From Archangiaceae bacterium (GTDB taxonomy: Bacteria > Myxococcota > Myxococcia > Myxococcales > Myxococcaceae): 64,000 nucleotides of DNA. Location: NCBI GenBank assembly GCA_016879935.1, contig JAACJQ010000221.1:1-64000 (forward strand), given 5' to 3'. This document shows positions 49,803 to 58,639 of the stretch, one piece after another (within the stretch, counting starts at the first letter, position 1; each line of letters begins with the position of its first letter). The notes beneath the pieces were generated by a model. The model was given only the letters and a program-made list of their open reading frames with translations, did no database searches and was not told the origin of the DNA. The position numbers and the translations under genes were made by a program.

Positions 49803-51265
49803 TGCGCGGGGGAACGACGATGACACGCTGGAGTCTGGTGCTGATGCTGGCCTGTGCCTTCGCGGCGCTCGCGCAGCCGGAGTCGAGAGAGACCGAAGCC
49901 AAGCGGCGCTTCGAGCTCGCCGCTCGCCTCTATGCGCAGGGCAACAAGCAGCAGGCCCTCGACGAGTTCGAGCGGGTGCGCGCCCTCGTGGAGCGGCCCG
50001 CCGTGCTGCTCAACCTCGTCATCGTGCACGCCGAGCTCGGGCACGCCCAGGCCGCCGTCACCCTCGCCGACCAGCTGCTCGCGATGAAGACGTCGCTCGA
50101 CGAGAAGCGGCTCGAGCGGGTGCGCACCATTCGGGCCGAGCAGCGCGCGAAGCTCGGTGAGGTGCGGCTCACGGCACCGGTGGCGGGCGTGGAGCTGACG
50201 CTCGATGGCAAGCCGCTGGGGCTCTCTCCGCTCGCGGGGCCGGTGCTGGCCATGGCGGGCAACCTCGTGCTCGCGGCGCGCGCGCCGAAGTTCGAGCCGC
50301 TCTACCAGCAGGTCACGGTGCCTCCCGGTGGCGCCATCGACGTGGCCCTCGAGCTCACTCCTACCAACCTGAACGCCGGTGCCATTCGCGTGCGCTGCGA
50401 CCTGCCCGGCGCCGACCTCTTCGTCGATGGCCAGCGCGTGGGCACCACGCCCGACGTGGTGAAGGTGATGGTGTTGCCCGGCACGCGCACCATCTCGGCG
50501 AGACGCGAGGGCTACCGCAGCGCCGAGAAGAGCGTCGTGCTTCGTGAAGGCGGAGAGGTCGAGGTCGAGCTCGTGCCCGTCGTCGACGAGAGCGCCACTT
50601 CGTTCGCCGAGGTCTCGGTGAAGGCGTCGGAGGAGCAGGTGACGGCGACGGCCGACGGACAGCGCCTGGGGTTGCTCGGCAGCAGCGCGCTGAAGCTGCC
50701 GCCCGGCCCGCACCTGCTCACCTTCGAGCGCGGCGGCTTCTACCCGGTGAAGCGCGCGCTCTCGTTGTCACCCAACGCCTCGGAGCACCTCGAGCTCGTC
50801 TTCGAGCCCACGCCCGAGCTGCGCGCCGAGCTCACCTCGTCGGTGGGCTGGCATCGCCTGCTGGGGTGGGTTGGCGTCGGCATCGGCGCGGCGGGCGCTG
50901 CGGGGAGCGCCGCGTACACGTTCGGCTACCTCGCCTCGACGCGCGCCACGGTGCTGGCCGAGTACAACTCGCTCAACGAGCAGGCCGACCGGAGAATGGG
51001 CTGCTTCCTCGACAGCGCCGGCTGCCAGGGCGCCATCATGAACGCGCAGGCGCAGCTTCGTCAGGTCGACTCGTTGTACGCGGTGGGTGTGGCCGGCTTC
51101 GTCGTCTCGGGCCTCGCGCTCACCGGTGGCCTCATCTTGTTGTTCACCACGCCAGACCTCGGCCGATACGACCGCCAGCCCTCGAACGGAGATTTTCTGC
51201 AGCAGCTCGGGCTCGCGCCGCTGCCCGGTGGTGGGTTCGCGTTCGCCGCGTCTGGCCAGTTCTGA
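49802..51265 (+). CDS. PEGA-domain exported protein
   Basis: 487 residues. Sec signal (LVLMLACAFAALA|QP, ~24) then TPR-like helices (~28-100), three or four PEGA-type beta units with the P/L-G-E/x-V-x-L and DG--LG--P patterns (ELTLDGKPLGLSPLAG, DLFVDGQRVGTTPDVVKV), and two membrane-like helices near the C-terminus (~365-390, ~425-450) that probably anchor it. PEGA domains are surface/S-layer-associated modules. Its start overlaps the stop of the upstream kinase gene, a kinase/PEGA pairing seen in Myxococcota (inference). An ATG at 49820 is an alternative start. Confidence 0.85.
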   Translation: MRGGTTMTRWSLVLMLACAFAALAQPESRETEAKRRFELAARLYAQGNKQQALDEFERVRALVERPAVLLNLVIVHAELGHAQAAVTLADQLLAMKTSLDEKRLERVRTIRAEQRAKLGEVRLTAPVAGVELTLDGKPLGLSPLAGPVLAMAGNLVLAARAPKFEPLYQQVTVPPGGAIDVALELTPTNLNAGAIRVRCDLPGADLFVDGQRVGTTPDVVKVMVLPGTRTISARREGYRSAEKSVVLREGGEVEVELVPVVDESATSFAEVSVKASEEQVTATADGQRLGLLGSSALKLPPGPHLLTFERGGFYPVKRALSLSPNASEHLELVFEPTPELRAELTSSVGWHRLLGWVGVGIGAAGAAGSAAYTFGYLASTRATVLAEYNSLNEQADRRMGCFLDSAGCQGAIMNAQAQLRQVDSLYAVGVAGFVVSGLALTGGLILLFTTPDLGRYDRQPSNGDFLQQLGLAPLPGGGFAFAASGQF

Positions 51266-51286
51266 CGCGCGATGGCTGCGCTCACC

Positions 51287-54200
51287 TCAGGGTGAACACT
51301 CGAAGATGGTCTTGCGCAGGTCGCCGTCCGTCCACACCACGCCGACGCTCGACGAACTCAGCGGCGTCACCGCGAAGTCCGTGCGCTGGTTGGTGGCCTG
51401 GCCGAGGTTGACGTCGGTGTTCTGCATGGGCCCGGCGTCGGGCGACAGCAGGCCGTACTTCACGCGCACGTAGGTGTCCTTGTTGAACACGCCGATGAGG
51501 CCCGCTCCGGGGAAGGCGACGCCCGTGCCGCCTGGCGCCGAGTAGCCGTCGTTGGTGCCGCTGATGGGGTTGTTCACGTCTTCGAGCGAGCGCGTGCTCT
51601 GCAGCACCCCGTCTTCGTCGATGAAGAGCACCTTGGTGTCGTCGGTGCCGAGCGTGGTGGTGGCCGAGGTGACGACGACGCGGAAGACCTGCCCGTCGAA
51701 CGTCGCGGCGTCGAGGCGCGGGCGGCGGCCATTGGCAGGCGTCGTCTGGCTGTTGAAGCCCCACATGGCGGGCATGGGCAGCGACGGCGCGGTGAGGGCG
51801 GTGTCGTACGTCATCCACCGGATGTGGGTGGTGTTGTTGAGCGGCGCCATCAAGTCATTCACCCAGACGAAGAGCACGCTGCGGCTGCCGACGGCCACGT
51901 GCGAGGGCGCGTTGTTGTTCGGGTCCGAGAGGTTGAAGCTGGCGCGCGCCTCGTTGGGCGTGATGTTGAAGACGGGCCGCGCGCCGTTGATGCCACCGTC
52001 GGGGTTCACGGTGGAGAACTTCAACGTCCACGGCGGGGTGCCGACGCCGACGTTGTCCCACCACGTCGCAATCCACGTCGAGGTGGTGGGGTTCCACGCC
52101 ATCGCGGGGCGAATGGTGCGGTTGCCGGTGGTGCCGCCGGCGGAGTTCGTCAGGTCGGTGCAGCCGGAGATGGTCGACGACGCCAGCGTGCCCGTGGTGA
52201 CGGGCCCGAACGAGGTGCTGATGAGGCCGAAGGCCGAGCGCAGCGTGTGGGTGTCGGAGCTGCAGCACGTGGCCTGCGGGTTCTGCTGCGAGCCGGTGAT
52301 GGCGCTCACCGCGAGCGTGGTGCCGTTCGACGCCAGCATCGGGCGGGCGACCTGCTTGCCGTAGATGACTTGCGGCGAGTTGCAGACGCTCCACGACGTC
52401 GTCGACGACACCACGGGCACCGGGCCCGAGACGAGGCTGAAGTCGGAGCCGTTCAGCTTGAAGAGGTCGACGGTGCCGTTCACCGCGTGGCTGGCGGCGG
52501 CGACGAAGATGTCGGTGCCTACCCGCAGCATGGCGGGCGCTCCGGCGCGCGGGGAGTACTGGTTGCCAGTGCTGAGCACGCCGCGCGCGCCCGGCTTCTC
52601 GCGCCACAGGCCCTCGTCCACGACGCCGTTGCAATTATTGTCCTTCCAATCACACAACTCGGGCGCGGCCGGGAAGATGGTGTTGTCATTGTCGTCGCAG
52701 TCGTCGGCCGTGCCGCCACAGGCACGTGGGTAGCGGCCGTCTCCGTCGAAGTCGACCGCGATGGTCTGGTAGCTGCATTGACGCGACGCCGCGCTGCAGG
52801 TGTCGCGGGTACAGGGGTTGTTGTCTTCACAGGGGTTGATGCCTGCGATGCAGCGACCGGCACGGCAGGCCTCGGTGCCGTTGCAGAAGTCGTTGTCGAT
52901 GCAGTCGATGTCGGCGCGGCAACCGCCGTCGAGGGGAGACGTGCCGGCATCGCGCACACCCGCGTCGTTGCCACCCGTGCACAGGCTCGCTCCGCGGCAG
53001 TGGCTCTGCTGGCAGCACTGGCCCTGCGAGGTGAGGCAGTCGACGTCGCCGAAACACTCGACGACGCACACGCCCGAAGCGCCACAGACGAGGTTGTACG
53101 GAGCGCACGCCGACTGCACCGTGCACGGCGCGCCGTAGCCCGTGGGCAGCCCCGCGTCGGCTGGCAGCCCCTGCGGAATGCACAGGTTCTGTCGGCAGGT
53201 GTAGCTGATGGGGCAGTCGCGGTCGTTGAGGCACTCGGGAATGCAGACGCCCTGGTTCGAGCAGCGCTCGCCGAAGGGGCACTGGCTGTTGAAGACGCAA
53301 CGTGCGCCGCCATCGCTGATGGAGCCGCCGTCGAAGGGCGGGAACACGCAGGCGCCGTTGACGTCACAGACGTAGCTGGCCGGGCAGTCGCGCGTCGCGG
53401 TGCATTCGGGAATGCAGAGGCCCTGCGGGCCGCACTTCTCTCCGAGGCGGCACTGGCTGTTGTACACGCAGCGGGTGCCGGTGCCGGCGTCGAGGCCCGC
53501 GCCACCGTCGGCCGTGGGGAGCACACATTCTCCTCGCGAATTGCAGACAAAGCCGAAGGCACAGTCACGGCTCTGGGCACACTCGGCGATGCACAGCGAT
53601 TGAGTACATTTCTGACCGACGGCGCACTGACTGGTGAAGGTGCACGCCGAGCTTCCGCCGTCGACCGCGCCGGGAACGCAGGCGCCCGCGTCGGAGCAGG
53701 CGAACCCCGCGGCACAGTCTCGCGCGCCCAGACACTCGGGAGCGCAGCGGCCATTGGTGCAGCGCTCGTTCAGCAGGCACTCGCTGTTGAGGCGGCAGGT
53801 GCCTCCGATGGTGGGCCGGCGGCATTCCCCCTGTTCGCAGACCGTGTCGGCGCCGAAGCTGGCGCAGTCGCGCGTCTCACGGCACTGCTCGACGCAGGTT
53901 CCGAGCGAGGAGCACGTCAGCGGCGTGGGGCACTCCGAGGTGTAGCGGCACTCGCGGCCGAGGCCACCGTCGCTCGCACGAGGAGCGCAGACGCCGCGGT
54001 CGCATACCTGGCTCGAGGCACAGTCTCTGCCCGAGATGCACTGCGGCCCACACAGCCCGCCGATGCAGTAGGCGCCTGCGCCCGCGTCGGCGCACTGGGA
54101 GTTGTAGTCGCAGCGCGTGCCCGTTGGAGGCGTGACGCCGTTGGTGAGGCAGCGACCGAAGGAGCACGTCGCGTTCGAAGGGCAGTCGACCTGCGCGAAG

Positions 54201-54685
54201 CACTCGGGCGCGCAGGAGCCGGCGCGGCAGGCGAGGAAGAGGCCTCCGTCGACCTGCGGGCACTCGCTGTTGCGCTGGCACGTTTGACGCGCGGGAGGAA
54301 AGCCACCATCGACGGTGACGTTCTCGGGCCACACGCACTGGTTCGAGACGCAGCGCTGGCCTTCCGCGCAGTCGGACACACCGAGGCAGCCACGGCGGCA
54401 GGTGAAGTCGTCTCCGCAGAGCATGCCGGCCGGGCAGGGCAGGTCGCGACACGACGTCTGCGTGCACACGAGGTTCGGTGGGTCGCCCTGGGCCTGACAG
54501 TCACTCCCCATGGGGCAGTCGCGGGCGGTGGTGCATGGCTGGTGACAGCGACGGAACACGCAGACGAGCGGCGCCTCGCAGTCGGAGTTCAGCAGACAGC
54601 CTTCGGCCAGCTTCGACGGCGCGCGCTCGTCACGAGTCACACAGCCAGCGAACGCGAGAAGGAACAGGACGAGCAGTGAACGCAC
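51287..54685 (-). CDS. large Cys-rich lipoprotein with MopE-type motif and C-terminal propeller-like region
   Basis: 1132 residues. Lipobox LLAFAGC (Cys-15). Residues ~28-640 hold roughly twenty Cys modules (C-x4/5-S-x-C pairs, e.g. CEAPLVCVFRRC, CPMGSDCQAQ), each of about 25-35 residues, separated by DGG/DAG-rich spacers. Residues 645-693 contain the MopE-type Ca/metal motif (DFDGDGRYPRACGGTADDCDDNDNTIFPAAPELC, then NNCNGVVDEGL). The last ~440 residues are beta-strand-rich, like a propeller, with few Cys. Probably an outer-surface metal-binding or adhesion lipoprotein. Convergent with the PEGA gene (21 bp between stops). Confidence 0.88.
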   Translation of the reverse strand: MRSLLVLFLLAFAGCVTRDERAPSKLAEGCLLNSDCEAPLVCVFRRCHQPCTTARDCPMGSDCQAQGDPPNLVCTQTSCRDLPCPAGMLCGDDFTCRRGCLGVSDCAEGQRCVSNQCVWPENVTVDGGFPPARQTCQRNSECPQVDGGLFLACRAGSCAPECFAQVDCPSNATCSFGRCLTNGVTPPTGTRCDYNSQCADAGAGAYCIGGLCGPQCISGRDCASSQVCDRGVCAPRASDGGLGRECRYTSECPTPLTCSSLGTCVEQCRETRDCASFGADTVCEQGECRRPTIGGTCRLNSECLLNERCTNGRCAPECLGARDCAAGFACSDAGACVPGAVDGGSSACTFTSQCAVGQKCTQSLCIAECAQSRDCAFGFVCNSRGECVLPTADGGAGLDAGTGTRCVYNSQCRLGEKCGPQGLCIPECTATRDCPASYVCDVNGACVFPPFDGGSISDGGARCVFNSQCPFGERCSNQGVCIPECLNDRDCPISYTCRQNLCIPQGLPADAGLPTGYGAPCTVQSACAPYNLVCGASGVCVVECFGDVDCLTSQGQCCQQSHCRGASLCTGGNDAGVRDAGTSPLDGGCRADIDCIDNDFCNGTEACRAGRCIAGINPCEDNNPCTRDTCSAASRQCSYQTIAVDFDGDGRYPRACGGTADDCDDNDNTIFPAAPELCDWKDNNCNGVVDEGLWREKPGARGVLSTGNQYSPRAGAPAMLRVGTDIFVAAASHAVNGTVDLFKLNGSDFSLVSGPVPVVSSTTSWSVCNSPQVIYGKQVARPMLASNGTTLAVSAITGSQQNPQATCCSSDTHTLRSAFGLISTSFGPVTTGTLASSTISGCTDLTNSAGGTTGNRTIRPAMAWNPTTSTWIATWWDNVGVGTPPWTLKFSTVNPDGGINGARPVFNITPNEARASFNLSDPNNNAPSHVAVGSRSVLFVWVNDLMAPLNNTTHIRWMTYDTALTAPSLPMPAMWGFNSQTTPANGRRPRLDAATFDGQVFRVVVTSATTTLGTDDTKVLFIDEDGVLQSTRSLEDVNNPISGTNDGYSAPGGTGVAFPGAGLIGVFNKDTYVRVKYGLLSPDAGPMQNTDVNLGQATNQRTDFAVTPLSSSSVGVVWTDGDLRKTIFECSP

Positions 54686-54728
54686 GAAGCCCCCGGGTGA
54701 GAGACGCCATCTCGTAGCATGCAGCGCT

Positions 54729-55313
54729 TCAGGATCGAGCGCGGCGCCGGCGACGCAGACGAGAGAGGTAGACGGGCGTGATGCCCAGGTACGAGGCGAT
54801 GTGACGCAACTGCACGAGCTTCTCGACGTCGGGCACCTGAGCGAGCAGCGCGTCGTAGCGGTGGCCGGCGCTCATGGTGAGCAGCTCGAACTCGCGGTCG
54901 CTCTTGCGCACGTAGAGCCGCTCGGCGACGAGGCGCAGCGCGTGCTGCAGGTCGGGGGCGTGCGCTTCCACCTTGCGCAGCTCCTTCACGTCGAAGCAGC
55001 GAACGCGGGCGGGCACGAGCGCTTCGACGCGGGTGCGAGACGGGCGCCTGGCGAGCACGTCGGCCCACGCGCCCACGAAGTCACCGGTGAAGCTGAAGCC
55101 GCGCGTGCGCTCTTCGCCATGTTCGTCGACGTAGACCTCTCGCAGCGTGCCCTCGAGCACGAGCCCCGCGATGGTCACCTCGTCACCGACCTCGAGCAGC
55201 GCGTCACCTTCGGCGAGTGAGACGACGCGGGCGGTGGCCTCGAGCGCGGCGCGGGTCTTTGGGGTGAGCGCGGCGAGCACGGACGACGCGGGCGTGAGGA
55301 AGTGAGTCGCCAT
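54729..55313 (-). CDS. Crp/Fnr-family transcriptional regulator
   Basis: 194 residues, ATG at 55313. The cyclic-nucleotide-like sensor domain runs from ~20 (VSLAEGDALLEVGDEVTIAGLVLEGTLREVYVD, GDFVGAWADVLARRPS). A helix follows, then a short C-terminal DNA-binding stretch with HTH-like LVQLRHIASYLGITPVYLSRLRRRRR. The usual cAMP-contact residues cannot be confirmed by eye. It may sense a small molecule. Divergent from the PhoD gene, across a 122-bp intergenic region. Confidence 0.82.
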   Translation of the reverse strand: MATHFLTPASSVLAALTPKTRAALEATARVVSLAEGDALLEVGDEVTIAGLVLEGTLREVYVDEHGEERTRGFSFTGDFVGAWADVLARRPSRTRVEALVPARVRCFDVKELRKVEAHAPDLQHALRLVAERLYVRKSDREFELLTMSAGHRYDALLAQVPDVEKLVQLRHIASYLGITPVYLSRLRRRRRARS

Positions 55314-55435
55314 CGCCTCGAGCGTCGCATGAAACGTGGAGCGTGGAATGACCAGCTCGACGGAGGTCTGAGCGTGCTCGGTGACGATGGGAAGGCGGAA
55401 CCTGAACAGCCCCTCGAGGTGATACGTCGCGGCGC

Positions 55436-56944
55436 ATGACGACTGTCTCTCGGCGAACGGCGCTGGCGGGTGGAGTCGCGTTGGCGGCGTGTGGCCCGAC
55501 GTCGGTCGTGGCGCCGCGCGTGAAAGTTCCTGGAGCGAGCTTCGGTGTCTCTCCGTTCTCGTTCGGTGTCGCGTCTGGCGATCCGCTCTCTGACGCGGTG
55601 GTGCTGTGGACGGCGCTCGAGCTCGACGAGGGGCGCGCGGGTGAAGACGTCTCCGTCGGCTACGAGGTCGCGGCCGACGCGTTCTTCGATCGCATCTTGC
55701 GCTCGGGCGTGACGACCGCGCGCGTCGACGCGGGCCACACGGTGAAAGTCGACGTCACTGGGTTGCCGGCGGCGACGACGCTGCACTACCGCTTCGTGGT
55801 GCCGGGGCAGACGAGCCCCATCGGCAAGACGAAGACCTTGCCTGCGCCGGGAGCCACGCCAGAGCAGTTCCGCTTCGGCATCGGCTCCTGTCAGGACTTT
55901 CGTGACGGGCTCTTCACCGCGCACCGGCACGCGGCGGCCGAGAACTTCGACGCGTTCTTCTTTCTCGGCGACTTCATCTACGAGAAGAACACCGCAGGCG
56001 TTCGACAGCACGACACGCCCGAGCCGCTCGACCTGGCTGGCTATCGAGCACGCTACCGTCAGTACCGGAGAGACGCCGACCTGCAGGCCAGCCTCGCGTC
56101 GTGTCCGTGGGTGATGACGTGGGACGACCACGAGGTGGTGAACGACTACGGGGGCCTCGAGACTCCGGCCGGCGTCGTGGCGGGTTTCTCCGAGCGTCGT
56201 GCCGCGGCCTATCGCGTGTATTCGGAGTGGACGCCGATTCGTGCTGCCCCCGCCGATGATTCGAGCCTGCTGCTGTATCGCGCGTTCACCGTCGGACAAT
56301 TGCTCGACGTCACGGTGCTCGACACGCGGCAGTACCGGTCGCGGCTCGTGTGTGGCGGGCGCTCCGGCCCCGCGTGTGCCGACCGTGGGCGTGACGACGA
56401 CAGCATTCTCGGTGTGGCGCAGCGTGAGTGGCTGTTCGAGCGGCTACGGGCGTCGACGGCGAGCTGGAACGTGATGGCGCAGCAGGTCGTGTTCTCTGAC
56501 TTCGATATCGCGAACGGCGCGTTCCTCAATCACGACCAGTGGGATGGTTACCCCGCCGAGCGGAACCGGGTGCTCGACGTGCTCGATGCGTTGCCATCAC
56601 GCCACACGGTGCTGCTCACTGGAGACATTCACCTCGGAGCGTTGAGCCGGGTGCTGCGAAAGGGCACGAGCCGCGCGTCGGCGGTGGAGATCGTCACGAA
56701 CTCCATCAGCAGTGGCGGCTCGAAGGGCTCGGGCAATGGCGCCGTCATCGAGGGGCTCGTCGGGAGCGTGCCGGGCTTCCTGTACGCGTACGAAGGCGCG
56801 CGCGGCTACACGGCGTGCACGGTGACGGCACAGGCGTGGCAGGTCGACTACCGAACGGTGGATCAGATCGACTCGGCGGGTGGCGCACTCAGTACGCACG
56901 CGTCGTTCGAGGTTCAGCGCGAGCTGCTGGTGCGGCGGCGCTGA
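55436..56944 (+). CDS. PhoD-like alkaline phosphatase/phosphodiesterase
   Basis: 502 residues. Tat-type signal (SRRTALAGGVALAACG, twin Arg plus a lipobox-like AAC). PhoD motifs: the N-terminal Ig-like domain (FSFGVASGDPLSDAVVLWT), then FGIGSCQD, FFLGDFIYEKN (metal ligands), WDDHEVVNDY and GDIHLGAL. It hydrolyses phosphodiesters or phosphomonoesters in the periplasm, typically Ca/Fe-dependent (family knowledge). Divergent from a Crp-like regulator, which may control it. Stop 3 bp from the convergent hydrolase gene. Confidence 0.95.
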   Translation: MTTVSRRTALAGGVALAACGPTSVVAPRVKVPGASFGVSPFSFGVASGDPLSDAVVLWTALELDEGRAGEDVSVGYEVAADAFFDRILRSGVTTARVDAGHTVKVDVTGLPAATTLHYRFVVPGQTSPIGKTKTLPAPGATPEQFRFGIGSCQDFRDGLFTAHRHAAAENFDAFFFLGDFIYEKNTAGVRQHDTPEPLDLAGYRARYRQYRRDADLQASLASCPWVMTWDDHEVVNDYGGLETPAGVVAGFSERRAAAYRVYSEWTPIRAAPADDSSLLLYRAFTVGQLLDVTVLDTRQYRSRLVCGGRSGPACADRGRDDDSILGVAQREWLFERLRASTASWNVMAQQVVFSDFDIANGAFLNHDQWDGYPAERNRVLDVLDALPSRHTVLLTGDIHLGALSRVLRKGTSRASAVEIVTNSISSGGSKGSGNGAVIEGLVGSVPGFLYAYEGARGYTACTVTAQAWQVDYRTVDQIDSAGGALSTHASFEVQRELLVRRR

Positions 56945-56947
56945 GCC

Positions 56948-57871
56948 TCATGGCAGGTGCGAGAGAAACGGGCGCACGCTGGTGATGAAGGCCTCGGGTG
57001 TCTCGAGGAACGGCGCGTGGCCCGCTTCGAACTGAACGACCTTCACGTGGGGAATCGCCTCGACGGCCTCACGGTTGCGGCTCCATTGAATGAGCTCGTC
57101 CTTCGCGGCCCAGGCGACGAACACCGGCATCGGCAACGCCTTCGCCTTCGCACGCAGGTCGGCCTCGGGCTGCGCGAAGCTGTGCCACGCCTGCTCGAGA
57201 ATCGGAGCTGACTCCCAGGCCGCGTCGACGATGAGCGCCTTGCGGGCCTTCGCCGCGTCGGTGACGAGAATGCCGTCGTAGTACTTCGTGAACCATGGCT
57301 TGAACGACGCGACGCCTTCGACACCGTCGTGAAAGTGCGCCTCGAGGTTGCCGATGAAGAGCCGCGCGATGAACCCGCCCGGGTCGAGGCCGCCGGGGTT
57401 CGCGACGATGAGGGCCCGCACCTCACTCGGGTGGCGTGACGCGTACTCGATGGCCGCCGCGCCGCCGATGGAGTTGCCCAGCAGCACCACCTTCGTCACG
57501 CCCAATTGCTGGACGACGCCCTCGAGCAGCGTCGTGTATCGAACAGCGCTCGCGGGCTGTGCGTCGTCGCCCGATGCGCCCTGCCCCGGCCAGTCGAGGG
57601 TGATGACGCGAAAGTCGTTCGAGAACGCAGCGACGACCGCCGCGAAGTCACCGCCCCCGTGCCCGATGGCGTGCAGACACAGCAGCACCGGCTTGGCGGA
57701 GTCGGGCGCCGAGTCGTGCAGCGCGAGCGTGACGCCGTCGACGACGAGCGTTCGTCTCGGCTCCATCGAGGCGAGCGCGAGGCGGCGGGGTGGGGTGCTG
57801 CGGCGCTCCGTTTCGGAGACACGCGCGGTGGCGCAGGACAGCAGGGGAAGCATGACGAGCAGTCGTCTCAT
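56948..57871 (-). CDS. alpha/beta hydrolase lipoprotein
   Basis: 307 residues. Lipoprotein signal LLVMLPLLSC. Hydrolase fold: LCLHAIGHGGGDF oxyanion region, nucleophile elbow LLGNSIGG (Ser), Asp near AAKDELIQ and catalytic His in EAGHAPFLETPEAF. Similar to monoacylglycerol-lipase or meta-cleavage-product hydrolases; the substrate is unknown. Divergent from the coiled-coil membrane protein at 57961. Confidence 0.88.
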   Translation of the reverse strand: MRRLLVMLPLLSCATARVSETERRSTPPRRLALASMEPRRTLVVDGVTLALHDSAPDSAKPVLLCLHAIGHGGGDFAAVVAAFSNDFRVITLDWPGQGASGDDAQPASAVRYTTLLEGVVQQLGVTKVVLLGNSIGGAAAIEYASRHPSEVRALIVANPGGLDPGGFIARLFIGNLEAHFHDGVEGVASFKPWFTKYYDGILVTDAAKARKALIVDAAWESAPILEQAWHSFAQPEADLRAKAKALPMPVFVAWAAKDELIQWSRNREAVEAIPHVKVVQFEAGHAPFLETPEAFITSVRPFLSHLP

Positions 57872-57960
57872 GCCTGCTTCGTGACAGACCGCGCGACCAA
57901 ACGAATGAACCTGGGTTCAGCGTCGTAGAGCCCGACTCGGCTTCGTGCTCTCGTTTGCGC

Positions 57961-58635
57961 ATGAGTCAGGACCTCGCGACGACCGTGGAGCAGCTGCGCA
58001 GCGAACTCGCCGACTTGAAGCGCCAGAGCCGCCGCCGGCGCATGGCGGTGCTGATGACCCTCGTGGGCGTTGGCTCCATCTGGGCCGCATCTGCCCTCGG
58101 TGCCGTCGAGGTCGGCTGTGCGCAGGCCTTGCCGCTGAGCCTCTTCTGCTTCCGCTCCGACGAACCTGCGTACGCAGGCCAGGTGAACGGCAACTTCAAG
58201 GCGCTCGCCGACGAAATCGCCGCGGCCGAGGTGAGACAGCAGAACCTGCTCTCGGGCCAGCTCGCCGCGACGACGGCGCGCCTCGCCGCGCTCGAGCTGC
58301 AGGTGAACGGAGACGGCGGCGTCATCGCCGGCACCACGCAACGCACCGGCCTCGTCGGGCGTGAGCGGGTGCTCTCGGGCTCCGTCATCGGAGGCAACGT
58401 GAGCTCGCCCGGAATCTGCGGGCAGAGCCATGCCGGCGCGTGCAGCGTCACCTTCCCCGCGGGCTACTTCTCGACGACGCCACGGTGCGTGGCCATGGCG
58501 CGGGCGCCCGACACCACGGGCTACAGCGAGAACGTGGTGATGACCGTCGTGAGCGCGAGCGGCATCTCGTTCTGGGAGGGCCAGTACGTCGCGGGCTCCA
58601 ACCTCGTGTTCGATTGGATTTGCGTCGGGAGCTGA
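57961..58635 (+). CDS. membrane-anchored coiled-coil protein with beta-rich C-terminus
   Basis: 224 residues, ATG 57961. N-terminal ~25 residues form a coiled coil (TTVEQLRSELADLKRQSRRR). One membrane helix follows (MAVLMTLVGVGSIWAASALGAV, 28-50). Then a helical stretch (~75-115), a Gly/Val-rich beta region (GGVIAGTTQRTGLVGRERVLSGSVIGG) and a compact Cys-containing domain near the C-terminus (GICGQSHAGACSVTFPAGYF, RCVAMARAP, FDWICVG) that resembles tail-fibre or lectin-like ends in layout. Family not recognised. Confidence 0.6.
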   Translation: MSQDLATTVEQLRSELADLKRQSRRRRMAVLMTLVGVGSIWAASALGAVEVGCAQALPLSLFCFRSDEPAYAGQVNGNFKALADEIAAAEVRQQNLLSGQLAATTARLAALELQVNGDGGVIAGTTQRTGLVGRERVLSGSVIGGNVSSPGICGQSHAGACSVTFPAGYFSTTPRCVAMARAPDTTGYSENVVMTVVSASGISFWEGQYVAGSNLVFDWICVGS

Positions 58636-58639
58636 CGAG

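Noticed and set aside
51824-54679. 951-codon open frame on the plus strand
   Set aside because: It is the antisense of the Cys-rich lipoprotein; Val/Ala/Arg-rich text without any family features. The minus frame has a signal peptide, Cys modules and the MopE motif.
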